From Planctomycetales bacterium (lineage in GTDB: Bacteria > Planctomycetota > Planctomycetia > Isosphaerales > Isosphaeraceae), in contig DAIDHB010000408.1 in assembly GCA_027452145.1 (NCBI GenBank), positions 1 to 64,000 on the forward strand: DNA of 64,000 nt, given 5' to 3'. The position numbers and the translations under genes are program-made. Numbering within the stretch: the first letter of the stretch is position 1; each line of letters begins with the position of its first letter. Positions 1 to 9,539 of this stretch are shown piece after piece. Under the pieces are notes generated by a model. That model saw only the letters and a program-made list of their open reading frames with translations. It searched no databases and was not told where the DNA came from.

Positions 1-869
1 AGGAGCAGGCGATCGTCGACGAGGCCGAGGCGCGGGTGAAGGCAAATGAAAAGAGCATGGAGATCTATACGCTCCAGCACAGCTTCACTCGCGTGACCTC
101 GCCGATCGACGGCAGGATCAGCCGGTATTACCTGACCCTGGGCAACCTGGTCAATGCCGACACCACGCTGCTGACGACCGTGGTCTCAGTGGACCCGATG
201 TACGCCTACTTCGAGATGGACGAGCGGACGCACCTTCGCACCCTCCGGGCGATCAACGAGGGGAAGGTCAAGCTGCCCGAGGACCGGACGCTGCCCGTGC
301 TGATGGGCCTTCAGGGCGAGGAAGGCTATCCGCACGCGGGGACGATCAACTTCGTGAACAACCAGTTCAACCCCGGCACCGGCAGCATCCTGGTGCGGGG
401 CGTCTTTCCCAACCCGCGGCCTTCGAGGGGTGAGCGGCTGCTGGCGCCGGGGATGTTCGTGCGGGTCCGGTTGCCGATCGGCCTGCCGCACCCGGCGCTT
501 CTGGTCGTGGATCGGGCGATCGGATCGGACCAGGGGCTGAAGTTCCTCTACGTCATCGACGCCGACAACACGATCAAGTATCGCCGCATCACCACCGGCG
601 CCCTCCAGGAGGACGGCCTGCGGGTCATCGAGAGCGGCATCAAGCCGGATGACCTGGTCGTGGTGGGCGGACTCCAGCAGGTGCGGCCCGGCACCACCGC
701 CCGGCCCGAGCCGATCGCCATGCCGACCTACGGGCCCGGCGAGTCGAGCGCATCCCCGCGCGAGGACCGCAAGGACCAGGACCAGGATCCGGCGTCCGGC
801 CGCGGCGCCGGCCGCCGGAAGGCTGCCGGCAAGCCCGGCGGCGCGGGGCGCAAGGTGAACGACGACTGA
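1..869 (+). CDS. RND efflux periplasmic adaptor (HlyD/MFP family), 5' end outside window
   Basis: C-terminal 288 residues of a membrane-fusion (adaptor) protein; the reading frame is open from base 3 and its start lies upstream. The SPIDGRIS and GNLVNA segments are typical of the second half of the lipoyl/barrel-sandwich domain. They are followed by the beta-barrel region (SVDPMYAYFEMDE) and the membrane-proximal domain (GLQQVRPG). Such adaptors link an inner-membrane RND pump to an outer-membrane channel. Two AcrB-type pumps follow 59 bp downstream on the same strand, so it probably serves one or both. The last 45 residues form a charged Lys/Arg/Gly/Asp-rich tail beyond the normal end of the family. 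No TolC-like gene is visible; it may lie upstream of the window. Confidence 0.9.
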   Translation, partial: EQAIVDEAEARVKANEKSMEIYTLQHSFTRVTSPIDGRISRYYLTLGNLVNADTTLLTTVVSVDPMYAYFEMDERTHLRTLRAINEGKVKLPEDRTLPVLMGLQGEEGYPHAGTINFVNNQFNPGTGSILVRGVFPNPRPSRGERLLAPGMFVRVRLPIGLPHPALLVVDRAIGSDQGLKFLYVIDADNTIKYRRITTGALQEDGLRVIESGIKPDDLVVVGGLQQVRPGTTARPEPIAMPTYGPGESSASPREDRKDQDQDPASGRGAGRRKAAGKPGGAGRKVNDD

Positions 870-928
870 CGGGCGGCGAGCCACAACGAACGACCGACGA
901 GCCGCCATGAGCCTCCGCTGAGCGACCC

Positions 929-3900
929 ATGATCTCGAAGTTCTTCATCGATCGGCCGATCTTCGCCACGGTGCTCTCCATCGCGATCACCCTGGTCGGC
1001 CTGATCGCCTGGTACAACCTGCCGGTCGCCCAGTATCCGCGGATCACCCCGCCGGGCATCTCGATCACCATCAGCTACCCCGGCGCCAGCGCCCCGGTCG
1101 TGGCCGATACCGTCGCCGCGCCGATCGAGCAGCAGGTCAACGGCATCGACGGGATGCTCTACATGTCGTCGCAGATGGCCAACGACGGGACCTATACCCT
1201 CACGGTGACCTTCGACATCGGCACCGACGTGAATGCCGCGCTCGTCATGGTGCAGAACCGCGTCGCGCTGGCCATGCCGATGCTACCGACCCAGGTGCAG
1301 AACCAGGGGATCACGATCCGCAAGCGCACGCCCGACATGCTGATGATCGTCAACTTCTTCTCGCCCGACGGGCAGTACGACGACATCTACCTGAGCAACT
1401 TCGCCACGGTCCACGTCAAGGACGAGCTGCTGCGGGTCTACGGCGTCTCGGACATCAACTACATGGGCCAGCGGGATTACAGCATCCGCGCCTGGCTGGA
1501 TCCGCAGAAGCTGGCGGCGCGGAACATGACGGCCATGGACGTCGCCAACGCGATCCGCGAGCAGAACATCGACGCGCCGGCCGGGCAGATTGGCCAGCTC
1601 CCCGCGCCGCGGGGCCAGCCGTTCCAGCTTGCCGTCGACACCCTGGGCCGGCTCAGCACGCCCGAGCAGTTCGGCGACATCGTGGTCAAGGTGGGCCGCG
1701 CCGACAGCCGCGAGCCGGCGCCCGGGATCGTGCGCCTCCGCGACGTCGCCCGGCTCGAGCTGGGCGCGCAGAACTACAACCAGTCGTGCACCTTCGACGG
1801 GTATCCGGCGGTCGGGCTGAGCGTCTACCAGCTCCCCGGCACGAATGCGCTCGACGTCGCCACCCGCGTGCGGGCCAGGATGGAGGAGCTGAAGAAGCGG
1901 TTCCCCGAGGGCGTCGACTACGTCGTCGGGTATGACACCACGTTCTACATCAGCGAGTCCATCAGCGAGGTCTACAAGACCCTCCGCGACGCCGTCCTGC
2001 TCGTCGGCCTGGTCGTCCTGATCTTCCTCCAGGACTGGCGGACGATGGTCCTGCCGATGATCGACGTCCCCGTCTCGCTGATCGGCACGCTCGCCGTGAT
2101 GCTCGCGCTGGGGTTCAGCCTGAACAACCTGACCCTCTTCGGCCTGGTGCTGGCGATCGGCATCGTGGTGGACGACGCGATCGTCGTGCTCGAGAACACC
2201 GAGCGGATGATCGCCCGGGGGTACGACGCCCGCACGGCGACGATCAAGGCGATGGAGGAGATCACCGGGCCGATCCTGGCGATCACGCTGGCGCTGAGCT
2301 CGGTGTTCATCCCGTGTTGCTTCATCGGCGGGATCACCGGGCAATTCTTCCGGCAGTTCGCGGTGACGATCGCCGTGTCGACGATCATCTCGGCGGTCAA
2401 CGCGCTGACGATGACCCCGTCGCGCGCTGTGCTGATCTTCCGGACCGAGCAGAAGGGCGCGCACGGCGGCCACGCGATGCGGCGCGAGGCGTTACCCTGG
2501 TGGGCCTTCGCGATCTTCGGGGGGCTGGCGAGTGCCCGGTTCGGCTACGCCCACGCGGCCGGGCAGATGGGCCTCATCCCGCCGGCGGCCGAGGGCCCCG
2601 GCGTCGCGGACGCCGGCTGGATGCCCTGGATCGCCTGGGGCGCGGCGTTCCTGCCCGGGGCGATCGCCGGCGGGATCGCCGGCTGGTTCGTCATCCGCCC
2701 GGTGAACGCGGTGCTCGGCTGGCTGTTCCGCGGCTTCAACCGGCTGTTCGACGTCGCGACCGACCTTTACGGCCGGATCGTCGGCGGGCTGCTGCGGGTC
2801 GGCGCGCTGGTGATCCTGCTCTACGGCGGCCTGCTGGCGCTGACCGTCTGGACGTTCGAGGAATCGCCCAAGGGCTTCATCCCCCAGCAGGACCAGGGCC
2901 GCCTGATCGTGAACGTCCAGCTCCCCGACTCGGCGTCGCTCGAGCGCACCAGGGACGCGATGGCGAAGGTCGTCGCGATCACCCGCGAGGACCCGGGCGT
3001 GGCGCACACCGTGGCCATTGCCGGGCTGTCGTTCCTGCTCCAGACGAATGCGTCGAACTTCGGCTCAATGTTTATCGTGCTCAAGCCGTTCCCCGAGCGG
3101 CAGAAGCCGGGTCTGCACGCTGACGACATCATGAGGCGGCTGCGCAGGGAGTTTCGGCGGCGGGTCAAGGACGCGGACGTGGTCGTTCGCAACTCGGCGG
3201 CGGTCCCCGGTCTCGGCGTCGCGGGCGGCTACAAGATCATGGTCGAGGACCGCGGCGGCCGCGGGCTGCGCGACCTCCAGGATCAGACCGAGCGCCTGAT
3301 CGACGCGATGCACAAGGCCGGGTTGACGTCGGCCTCGACCCAGTTCCGCTCGCTCACGCCGCAGCTCTACCTCGACATCGACCGCGACAAGGCGCAGTCG
3401 ATGGGGCTCACCTTCAACGACGTGAACCAGACGCTCTCGATGTACCTGGGCTCGCTGTATGTCAACAGCTTCAACCTGTTCGGCCGGCACTGGCAGGTGA
3501 ACATCCAGCTCGACGGTGCCTATCGCACCCGGCCCGAGGCGATCAACCTGCTCCAGGTGCGGAACAGGCGGGGGCAGATGGTGCCCCTCGGCACGCTGGT
3601 GAACGTCCGCGAGGTCGGCGGGCCGATCAGCGTGACGCGGTACAACCTCTACACGTCGGCGTCGATCACCGGCAACCTCGGGACAGGCACCAGCTCGGGC
3701 GAGACCATCAAGGCGATCGATCGCCTGGCCGACGATGTCCTGCCGCTGTCGATGAAGGCGGACTGGACCGAGATCATGCTGTTGCAGATCAACGCCGAGC
3801 GGGACAACCCGCCGCTGGTCGTGTTCAGCCTGTCGGCCGTCGCGGTGTTCCTCGCCCTGGCGGCGCTCTACGAGAGCTGGCTGTTGCCGCTGGCGGTGAT

Positions 3901-4600
3901 CCTGGTGGTGCCGATGTGCCTGCTCTGCTCACTGGCGGGCGTGCTGGGCACGGGGCGCGATGTGAATATCTTCGTGCAGATCGGCCTGGTCGTGCTGGTG
4001 GGCCTGGCGTGCAAGAACGCCATCCTGATCGTCGAGTACGCCAGGGAGAAACACCTCGAGGGCTGGTCGCGCGCCGAGGCCACGCGCGAGGCCTGCCGGC
4101 TGCGGCTGCGGCCGATCCTGATGACGTCGCTGGCCTTCGTCATCGGCGTGATCCCGCTGGCCGTCGCCTCGGGCGCGGGCTCGGAGATGCGGCGGTCGCT
4201 GGGGGTCGCCGTGTTCTCGGGCATGGTCGGCGTGACGCTGTTCGGCATCTTCCTGACGCCCGTGTTCTTCCACGTGATCCTGGGCCTGAGCGACGCCCGG
4301 ATGTTCCGCCAGGCCGGCGCGCGCTGGCAAATCTCGGCGGCCGCCGGCGGGCTGGCCGGGCTGGGCGTGGGCCTGCTCTTGCTCCGCGCCGGGATCCTCG
4401 TGCAGTACCGCGCCGTCGCCGCGTGCATCCCGGCCGGCCTGCTGGCGACCCTGGTCGTGCTGAGCCTGCGCCCCGGCTTCCGGCTGGCGGTCTTCGGCCG
4501 CCGCCCGCCGGAACCCGGCAGCACCCGCGGGGCCGACGGCTCATCGTTCCTCGACGACGGCGAGGGCGACGAGACCGAATCGAGCACCACTGACCACTGA
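929..4600 (+). CDS. AcrB-type RND efflux transporter (HAE1 family), first of two
   Basis: 1223 residues, longer than AcrB (1049). Inner-membrane proton-driven drug/solute exporter. Visible family marks are the N-terminal FFIDRPIFA, the TM4 proton-relay pair D415/D416 (GIVVDDAIVV) and the TM10 lysine K1029 (ACKNAILIVE). The linker between the two halves (about residues 523-600) holds two extra hydrophobic segments, around WWAFAIFGG and around the GAIAGGIAG stretch, which AcrB lacks. The C-terminus carries an additional hydrophobic stretch (GLGVGLLLLRAGI onward). The last residues TTDH and the stop codon are encoded inside a heptamer repeat array that runs towards the next pump gene. It presumably assembles with the upstream adaptor. 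Substrate cannot be read from sequence. Confidence 0.95.
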   Translation: MISKFFIDRPIFATVLSIAITLVGLIAWYNLPVAQYPRITPPGISITISYPGASAPVVADTVAAPIEQQVNGIDGMLYMSSQMANDGTYTLTVTFDIGTDVNAALVMVQNRVALAMPMLPTQVQNQGITIRKRTPDMLMIVNFFSPDGQYDDIYLSNFATVHVKDELLRVYGVSDINYMGQRDYSIRAWLDPQKLAARNMTAMDVANAIREQNIDAPAGQIGQLPAPRGQPFQLAVDTLGRLSTPEQFGDIVVKVGRADSREPAPGIVRLRDVARLELGAQNYNQSCTFDGYPAVGLSVYQLPGTNALDVATRVRARMEELKKRFPEGVDYVVGYDTTFYISESISEVYKTLRDAVLLVGLVVLIFLQDWRTMVLPMIDVPVSLIGTLAVMLALGFSLNNLTLFGLVLAIGIVVDDAIVVLENTERMIARGYDARTATIKAMEEITGPILAITLALSSVFIPCCFIGGITGQFFRQFAVTIAVSTIISAVNALTMTPSRAVLIFRTEQKGAHGGHAMRREALPWWAFAIFGGLASARFGYAHAAGQMGLIPPAAEGPGVADAGWMPWIAWGAAFLPGAIAGGIAGWFVIRPVNAVLGWLFRGFNRLFDVATDLYGRIVGGLLRVGALVILLYGGLLALTVWTFEESPKGFIPQQDQGRLIVNVQLPDSASLERTRDAMAKVVAITREDPGVAHTVAIAGLSFLLQTNASNFGSMFIVLKPFPERQKPGLHADDIMRRLRREFRRRVKDADVVVRNSAAVPGLGVAGGYKIMVEDRGGRGLRDLQDQTERLIDAMHKAGLTSASTQFRSLTPQLYLDIDRDKAQSMGLTFNDVNQTLSMYLGSLYVNSFNLFGRHWQVNIQLDGAYRTRPEAINLLQVRNRRGQMVPLGTLVNVREVGGPISVTRYNLYTSASITGNLGTGTSSGETIKAIDRLADDVLPLSMKADWTEIMLLQINAERDNPPLVVFSLSAVAVFLALAALYESWLLPLAVILVVPMCLLCSLAGVLGTGRDVNIFVQIGLVVLVGLACKNAILIVEYAREKHLEGWSRAEATREACRLRLRPILMTSLAFVIGVIPLAVASGAGSEMRRSLGVAVFSGMVGVTLFGIFLTPVFFHVILGLSDARMFRQAGARWQISAAAGGLAGLGVGLLLLRAGILVQYRAVAACIPAGLLATLVVLSLRPGFRLAVFGRRPPEPGSTRGADGSSFLDDGEGDETESSTTDH

Positions 4601-4635
4601 CCACTGACCACTGACCACTGACCACTGACCACTGA
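4587..4635 (+). repeat. Heptamer tandem array, CCACTGA x7
   Basis: Seven perfect, uninterrupted copies of CCACTGA fill the space between the two RND genes. The array encodes the last residues and stop codon (TGA, 4598-4600) of the upstream gene and ends 11 bp before the ATG of the next. It resembles the short tandemly repeated heptamers described in heterocystous cyanobacteria. It is one of five heptamer loci in this window. Confidence 0.95.
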
Positions 4636-4646
4636 AAACGAGCCCC

Positions 4647-7600
4647 ATGATCTCCCGCTTCTTCATCGACCGACCCGTCTTCGCGATTGTGCTCTCGCTG
4701 GTCATCGTGCTGGCGGGGTTCGTGTCGTGGGGCATGCTGCCGGTGGCGCAGTATCCCCAGGTGACGCCGCCCACGGTGACGGTGACGGCGTTCTACCCGG
4801 GCGCGAATGCGCAGACGGTGCGGAACACCGTGGCCGCGCCGATCGAGGAGCAGGTCAGCGGCGTGGAGAACATGCTGTACATGTCGTCGCAGTGCACCAA
4901 CGACGGCACCTATAACCTGACGGTGACCTTCCGCCTGGGCATGGACACCGACATGGCGCAGGTCCTGGTGCAGAACCGCGTGTCGCTGGCGCTGCCGGTG
5001 ATCCCGGCGCTCGTGCAGAACGAGGGGATCAGCGTCAAGAAGATGTCGCCCAACACGCTGATGATCGTGAACCTGGTCTCGCCGGGGGGGCGGTACGAAA
5101 GCACTTACCTGAGCAACTACGCGACGATCCAGATCAAGGACGAGCTGGGCCGGCTGCCGGGCGTCGCGGGGATCACGTTTTTGGGCCAGCGTGATTACAG
5201 CCTGCGCGCCTGGCTCGACCCGGCCAAGATGGCCGCGCTGAACCTGAGCGCCTCGGACGTGATCAACGCGATCAGCCAGCAGAACCTTCAGGTGGCCGCC
5301 GGCCAGATCGGCCAGCAGCCGGTGCCGCGGGGCCAGCAGTTCCAGCTCACGATCAACACGCTGGGCCGGCTGATCGAGCCCGAGCAGTTCGAGGACATCA
5401 TCCTCAAGGCGGGGGATGATTCGTTCCAGCCGGCGGCCGCGGCCGACGCCACGGGCGCCGTCGGCGGCGGGGCGAGCACCAACGGCGGCATGGGGGGCGC
5501 CCAGGCCACGCGGTCGTTCCAGGGCGGCGCCGAGGACCAGGGCGGCACGAACACCCAGGGCTCGACGCTCGCGCAGGCGACCGGCATCGTGCGGCTGCGC
5601 GACGTCGCGCGCGTCGAGATGGGCTCGCGCCAGTACGACCAGTCGTGCACCCTCGACGGCCGGCCCTCGGTGGCCATCTCGATCTACCAGTTGCCCGGCA
5701 CCAACGCGCTCGAGACCGCCCACGGCGTGTATGCCAAGATGCGCGAGCTCAAAGGCCGCTTCCCCGACGAGCTCGACTACCGGATCGTCTACGACACCAC
5801 GCCGTTCATCCAGGAGTCGATCGACGAGGTCTACAACACGCTCCGGGACGCCGTCATCCTGGTCGGCATCGTCGTCCTTGTCTTCCTCCAGGACTGGAAG
5901 GCGATGATCCTGCCGATGATCGACGTCCCGGTGTCATTGATCGGCACCTTCGCCGTGATGGCCGCGCTGGGGTTCAGCCTGAACAACCTGACCCTCTTCG
6001 GCCTGGTGCTGGCGATCGGCATCGTGGTGGACGACGCGATCGTCGTGCTCGAGAACATCGAGCGGCTGATCGCCACCGGGCTGGACTCGCGCACGGCGAC
6101 GATCCGGGCGATGGAGGAGATCACCGGGCCGATCCTGGCGATCACGCTGGTATTGAGCTCGGTGTTCATCCCGTGCTGCTTCATGGGGGGGATCTCGGGC
6201 CAGTTCTTCCGGCAGTTCGCGGTGACGATCGCGGTGTCGACGATCATCTCGGCGATCAACGCGCTGACGATGACTCCCTCGCGCGCCGTGATGATCTTCA
6301 AGACCGAGGGCAAGGGCGCCGACGGCAGCCACGAGCTGAAGCGCGAGGCGCTCCCCTGGTGGTTCTTCGCGATTGTCGGCGGCCTGATCACCGCGCGGCT
6401 GGGTTACGCGTATGCCCGCGGCCAGCTTGGAGTGACGGCCGAGGGGCTGGAGGACGGCTCGGTCTCGGTCTGGATGTCGCGGGCGGCATGGTGGGCCGCG
6501 TTCGGCCCCGGGGCGGTCGCCGGCGGGATCGTCGGCCTCATCATCATCCGCCCGGTGAATGCGGTGCTCGGCTGGCTGTTCCGCGGCTTCAACCGGCTGT
6601 TCGACCGGATGATCGAGGTCTACGGCCGCGTCGTGGGCGGCGTGCTGAGGATCAGCGCCGTCGTGCTTTTGCTCTACGGCGGCCTGCTGGGTCTGACCTA
6701 CTGGGAGTTCATCCGCACGCCCACCGGCTTCATCCCGCAGCAGGACAAGGGCTACCTGTTGCTGAACGTCCAGTTGCCCGACTCGGCCTCGGTCGAGCGC
6801 ACCCAGCGCGCCATGGCGCGGATCGAGGCCCTTGCCCGCGAGACGCCCGGGGTGGCGCACACTGTGGGCGTCTCGGGCCAGTCGCTGCTGCTCAACGCCA
6901 ACGCGCCCAACCTGGGCTCGATGTACGTTTTGCTCGAGCCGTTCGAGCATCGTCGCGGCCACGGGCTGTCGGCCGACGCCATCGCCGATCAGATCCAGGC
7001 CCGCTGCCGCGAGGTCCGCGCGGCGTCCGTCTCGATCTTCGGCGCCCCGCCGATCGACGGCCTGGGCGCCACCGGCGGCTTCAAGCTGATCATCGAGGAC
7101 CGCGGCAACCTCGGCCTGGAACACCTCCAGCACATCAGCGACGCGATCGTCGAGCGCGGCAATCGGACGCCCGGCCTCCAGGGGCTGTTCAACAGCTCGC
7201 GCGCCAACACGCCCTGGCTTTATCTCAACATCGACCGGACCAAGTGCATGGTCCTGGGCGTGCCGATCAGCGAGCTGTTCAGCACGTTGCAGGTGTACCT
7301 GGGTTCGTACTATGTCAACAACTTCAACAAGTTCGGCCGGACCTGGCAGGTGAACGTCCAGGCCGACCAGCGGTTTCGCGGCGACGCCGAGGACATCCGC
7401 CAGCTCCAGGTGAGGAACAACCGCGGGCAGATGATCCGCCTGGCGACCCTGCTCGACGTGAGCAACACCAGCGGCCCCGTGGCCGTGATGCGGTACAACA
7501 TGTACTCGGCGACGGCGATCACCGGGAACGCCGCGCCGGGGACCAGCTCGGGCCAGGCGATCGCCATGATGCAGGAGATCGCCGACAAGGAGCTGCCGCG

Positions 7601-8243
7601 GTCGATGGCCTCGGACTGGACCGAGCTGGCGTTCATGGAGCGCCAGCAGGGGAACACGGCGATCGGGATTTTCGCGCTGGCGGTGGTGTTCGTGTTCCTG
7701 GTTCTGGCGGCGCAGTACGAGAGCTGGAAGCTGCCGCTGGCGGTGATCCTGGTGGTGCCGATGTGTTTGCTCTGTTCGCTGGTGGGTGTGAACATGGCGG
7801 GGATGGACGTCTCGCTGTTCACGCAGATCGGCTTCGTGGTGCTGGTGGGCCTGGCGAGCAAGAACGCGATTTTGATCGTGGAGTTCGCCAAGCAGGCGCA
7901 GGAGTCGGGCGCCTCAAGACGCGAGGCAACCCTCGCGGCGTGCCGGCTGCGGCTGCGGCCGATCCTGATGACGTCATTTGCGTTCATCTTCGGCGTGGTG
8001 CCGCTGGTGCTCTCGGAGGGCGCGGGCGCCGAGATGCGCCGGTCGCTGGGCACGGCGGTCTTCGGCGGCATGCTGGGCGTGACGCTCTTCGGCGTCTTCC
8101 TGACGCCGGTGTTTTACTACGTCATCCAGCGCAACGCCGGCCCGTCGACCACGCCGACGGTCCCGCACGAGTCCAACGGCACGCCGCCCGAAGGCGATGT
8201 CGCCACGGTGGTCGACGGCTTCCCGGCGGAGGTCCGGCATTGA
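4647..8243 (+). CDS. AcrB-type RND efflux transporter (HAE1 family), second of two
   Basis: 1198 residues, a clear paralogue of the preceding gene. Proton-relay residues D462/D463 and K1072 (ASKNAILIVE) are present. Residues about 258-315, in the porter domain, hold a low-complexity Gly/Ala/Gln insertion (GGGASTNGGMGG) missing from the paralogue. The central linker (about residues 570-640) again holds two extra hydrophobic segments. One adaptor with two different RND subunits recalls MdtABC and MuxABC, where the two pumps form a heterotrimer, so a hetero-oligomeric pump is plausible but inferred. The ATG at 4647 begins the conserved FFIDRPVFA motif. No strong Shine-Dalgarno is visible because the repeat array lies directly upstream. 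Confidence 0.95.
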   Translation: MISRFFIDRPVFAIVLSLVIVLAGFVSWGMLPVAQYPQVTPPTVTVTAFYPGANAQTVRNTVAAPIEEQVSGVENMLYMSSQCTNDGTYNLTVTFRLGMDTDMAQVLVQNRVSLALPVIPALVQNEGISVKKMSPNTLMIVNLVSPGGRYESTYLSNYATIQIKDELGRLPGVAGITFLGQRDYSLRAWLDPAKMAALNLSASDVINAISQQNLQVAAGQIGQQPVPRGQQFQLTINTLGRLIEPEQFEDIILKAGDDSFQPAAAADATGAVGGGASTNGGMGGAQATRSFQGGAEDQGGTNTQGSTLAQATGIVRLRDVARVEMGSRQYDQSCTLDGRPSVAISIYQLPGTNALETAHGVYAKMRELKGRFPDELDYRIVYDTTPFIQESIDEVYNTLRDAVILVGIVVLVFLQDWKAMILPMIDVPVSLIGTFAVMAALGFSLNNLTLFGLVLAIGIVVDDAIVVLENIERLIATGLDSRTATIRAMEEITGPILAITLVLSSVFIPCCFMGGISGQFFRQFAVTIAVSTIISAINALTMTPSRAVMIFKTEGKGADGSHELKREALPWWFFAIVGGLITARLGYAYARGQLGVTAEGLEDGSVSVWMSRAAWWAAFGPGAVAGGIVGLIIIRPVNAVLGWLFRGFNRLFDRMIEVYGRVVGGVLRISAVVLLLYGGLLGLTYWEFIRTPTGFIPQQDKGYLLLNVQLPDSASVERTQRAMARIEALARETPGVAHTVGVSGQSLLLNANAPNLGSMYVLLEPFEHRRGHGLSADAIADQIQARCREVRAASVSIFGAPPIDGLGATGGFKLIIEDRGNLGLEHLQHISDAIVERGNRTPGLQGLFNSSRANTPWLYLNIDRTKCMVLGVPISELFSTLQVYLGSYYVNNFNKFGRTWQVNVQADQRFRGDAEDIRQLQVRNNRGQMIRLATLLDVSNTSGPVAVMRYNMYSATAITGNAAPGTSSGQAIAMMQEIADKELPRSMASDWTELAFMERQQGNTAIGIFALAVVFVFLVLAAQYESWKLPLAVILVVPMCLLCSLVGVNMAGMDVSLFTQIGFVVLVGLASKNAILIVEFAKQAQESGASRREATLAACRLRLRPILMTSFAFIFGVVPLVLSEGAGAEMRRSLGTAVFGGMLGVTLFGVFLTPVFYYVIQRNAGPSTTPTVPHESNGTPPEGDVATVVDGFPAEVRH

Positions 8244-8250
8244 GGACATC

Positions 8251-9492
8251 ATGAGATCTATTGCCTTCTCCTGCCATCCTTCCCGGGGCGATCGGCGGCA
8301 CTATGTCGCGGAAGACGATGTCCGCATCGTCCTCGGTCGACTCCCTGAGCCGCTATGGGCCAGGCTCAGGGCCATTCATTTCAATGACCGGGCGATGGGG
8401 CGTCGGATCCTCGGCTACGTGAGGGCCGCCGGGAGGAACGAGATCAGCCTCTGCGCTCTCCCGCCCCGGGTCAGCTTGTCCCCCTTTTTGAAGCGGAATC
8501 AGTCGCCCACTCAGTTCGGCGCAGTACGCGGCTGCCAGTGGCCTGCACTGGCCGTGCGGCGATTCATGCTCTACGACGTCTTGCTCCACGAGATCGGCCA
8601 TCTTCAGGTTGTCGACGCCCGGGCAAAGGCGAATCGTCGCAAGTTCGCGGAGGAGACCCGTGCCCAGGAGTTCGCCGATCACTGGCGCCGGGAAATGTGG
8701 TCGCGTTCCTTCGACCATCCCGACCCGGTCCACAACCCGCCTTCCGCCGAGGAGATCGAAGTCGTGCGCGCCGGCTGGCGGGCGGCGCAGGTCGATTACA
8801 AGCGGGGGATACTTCGCGAGAAGTCGGGGCAATACGACAAGGCTGTCCACGACCTGACCCGGGCCATCGAGCGTTATCCGGGCCACGCCATGGCGCTGGA
8901 ACGGCTAGGCTTGCTGACCTATGCCGGCCGGGGGACGACCCAGTCCAACGACCGCGCGATCGAGCTTTTCCGTTCGGCGGTCCGACTGGACCCGACCCTC
9001 TACGCGGCGACCCTGTTCCTCGCGCTGGCCCTTTCCCGGCAGGGCCGCCAGTTCGAGGCCAGGGGGTGGTTCCGGCGTGCGATTCTCCTCGACCTGTTTC
9101 CTCCGCTGGCGATGGCGTGGTACGCGGACTCCCTGGCGGATTGGGGTCGCCTCGCCGAGGCGGAGGCCCTGTTCCTGAAAGCCATCAAGAAGGACGGGCG
9201 ATGCGTCGTCGCGATTCGGGATTACGGGCGCTCCCTGCTGAGGGGCGACGATCCCGTGCCGGAGGACAACATCCGACGGGCCGTCGTGCTGTTCGAGCGG
9301 GCCGTGGCTATTGACCCCGACGATCCGGAATCCCATTATCGACTCGGCGACGCCTTGCTCGGCCTCGACGTCGACCGGGACCGGGCAATCACTCATCTCA
9401 AGCGGGCCTTGCAACTCAATCCATCGCATGCGATGGCCGCCGAGGCGCTCGCCGAAGCCCGGGCGGATTGCGAAGGCACCGACGCGAGCTGA
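8251..9492 (+). CDS. HExxH metalloprotease-like domain fused to TPR repeats
   Basis: 413 residues; ATG 8251 is chosen because it follows the RND stop by 7 bp and the protein reads well from there. The N-terminal part has H113-E-I-G-H117, preceded by a hydrophobic run (MLYDVLL) as in zinc metalloproteases. A possible third ligand is the Glu in AQEFADHW about 25 residues later. From about residue 185 to the end it is built of tetratricopeptide repeats (YKRGILREKSGQYDKAV is typical). No signal peptide is seen, so it is probably cytoplasmic. It may be co-transcribed with the pumps. I cannot name a family; proteolytic activity is inferred from the motif only. Confidence 0.8.
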   Translation: MRSIAFSCHPSRGDRRHYVAEDDVRIVLGRLPEPLWARLRAIHFNDRAMGRRILGYVRAAGRNEISLCALPPRVSLSPFLKRNQSPTQFGAVRGCQWPALAVRRFMLYDVLLHEIGHLQVVDARAKANRRKFAEETRAQEFADHWRREMWSRSFDHPDPVHNPPSAEEIEVVRAGWRAAQVDYKRGILREKSGQYDKAVHDLTRAIERYPGHAMALERLGLLTYAGRGTTQSNDRAIELFRSAVRLDPTLYAATLFLALALSRQGRQFEARGWFRRAILLDLFPPLAMAWYADSLADWGRLAEAEALFLKAIKKDGRCVVAIRDYGRSLLRGDDPVPEDNIRRAVVLFERAVAIDPDDPESHYRLGDALLGLDVDRDRAITHLKRALQLNPSHAMAAEALAEARADCEGTDAS

Positions 9493-9539
9493 GCGGCCCC
9501 GGGCAGAGCGGCCGAGGAGGACGACGGTGCCACGCCGCA

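Noticed and set aside
4140-5723. Long minus-strand frame across the two RND genes
   Set aside because: Antisense to well-conserved pump sequence; composition is His/Arg/Ala-rich shadow translation.
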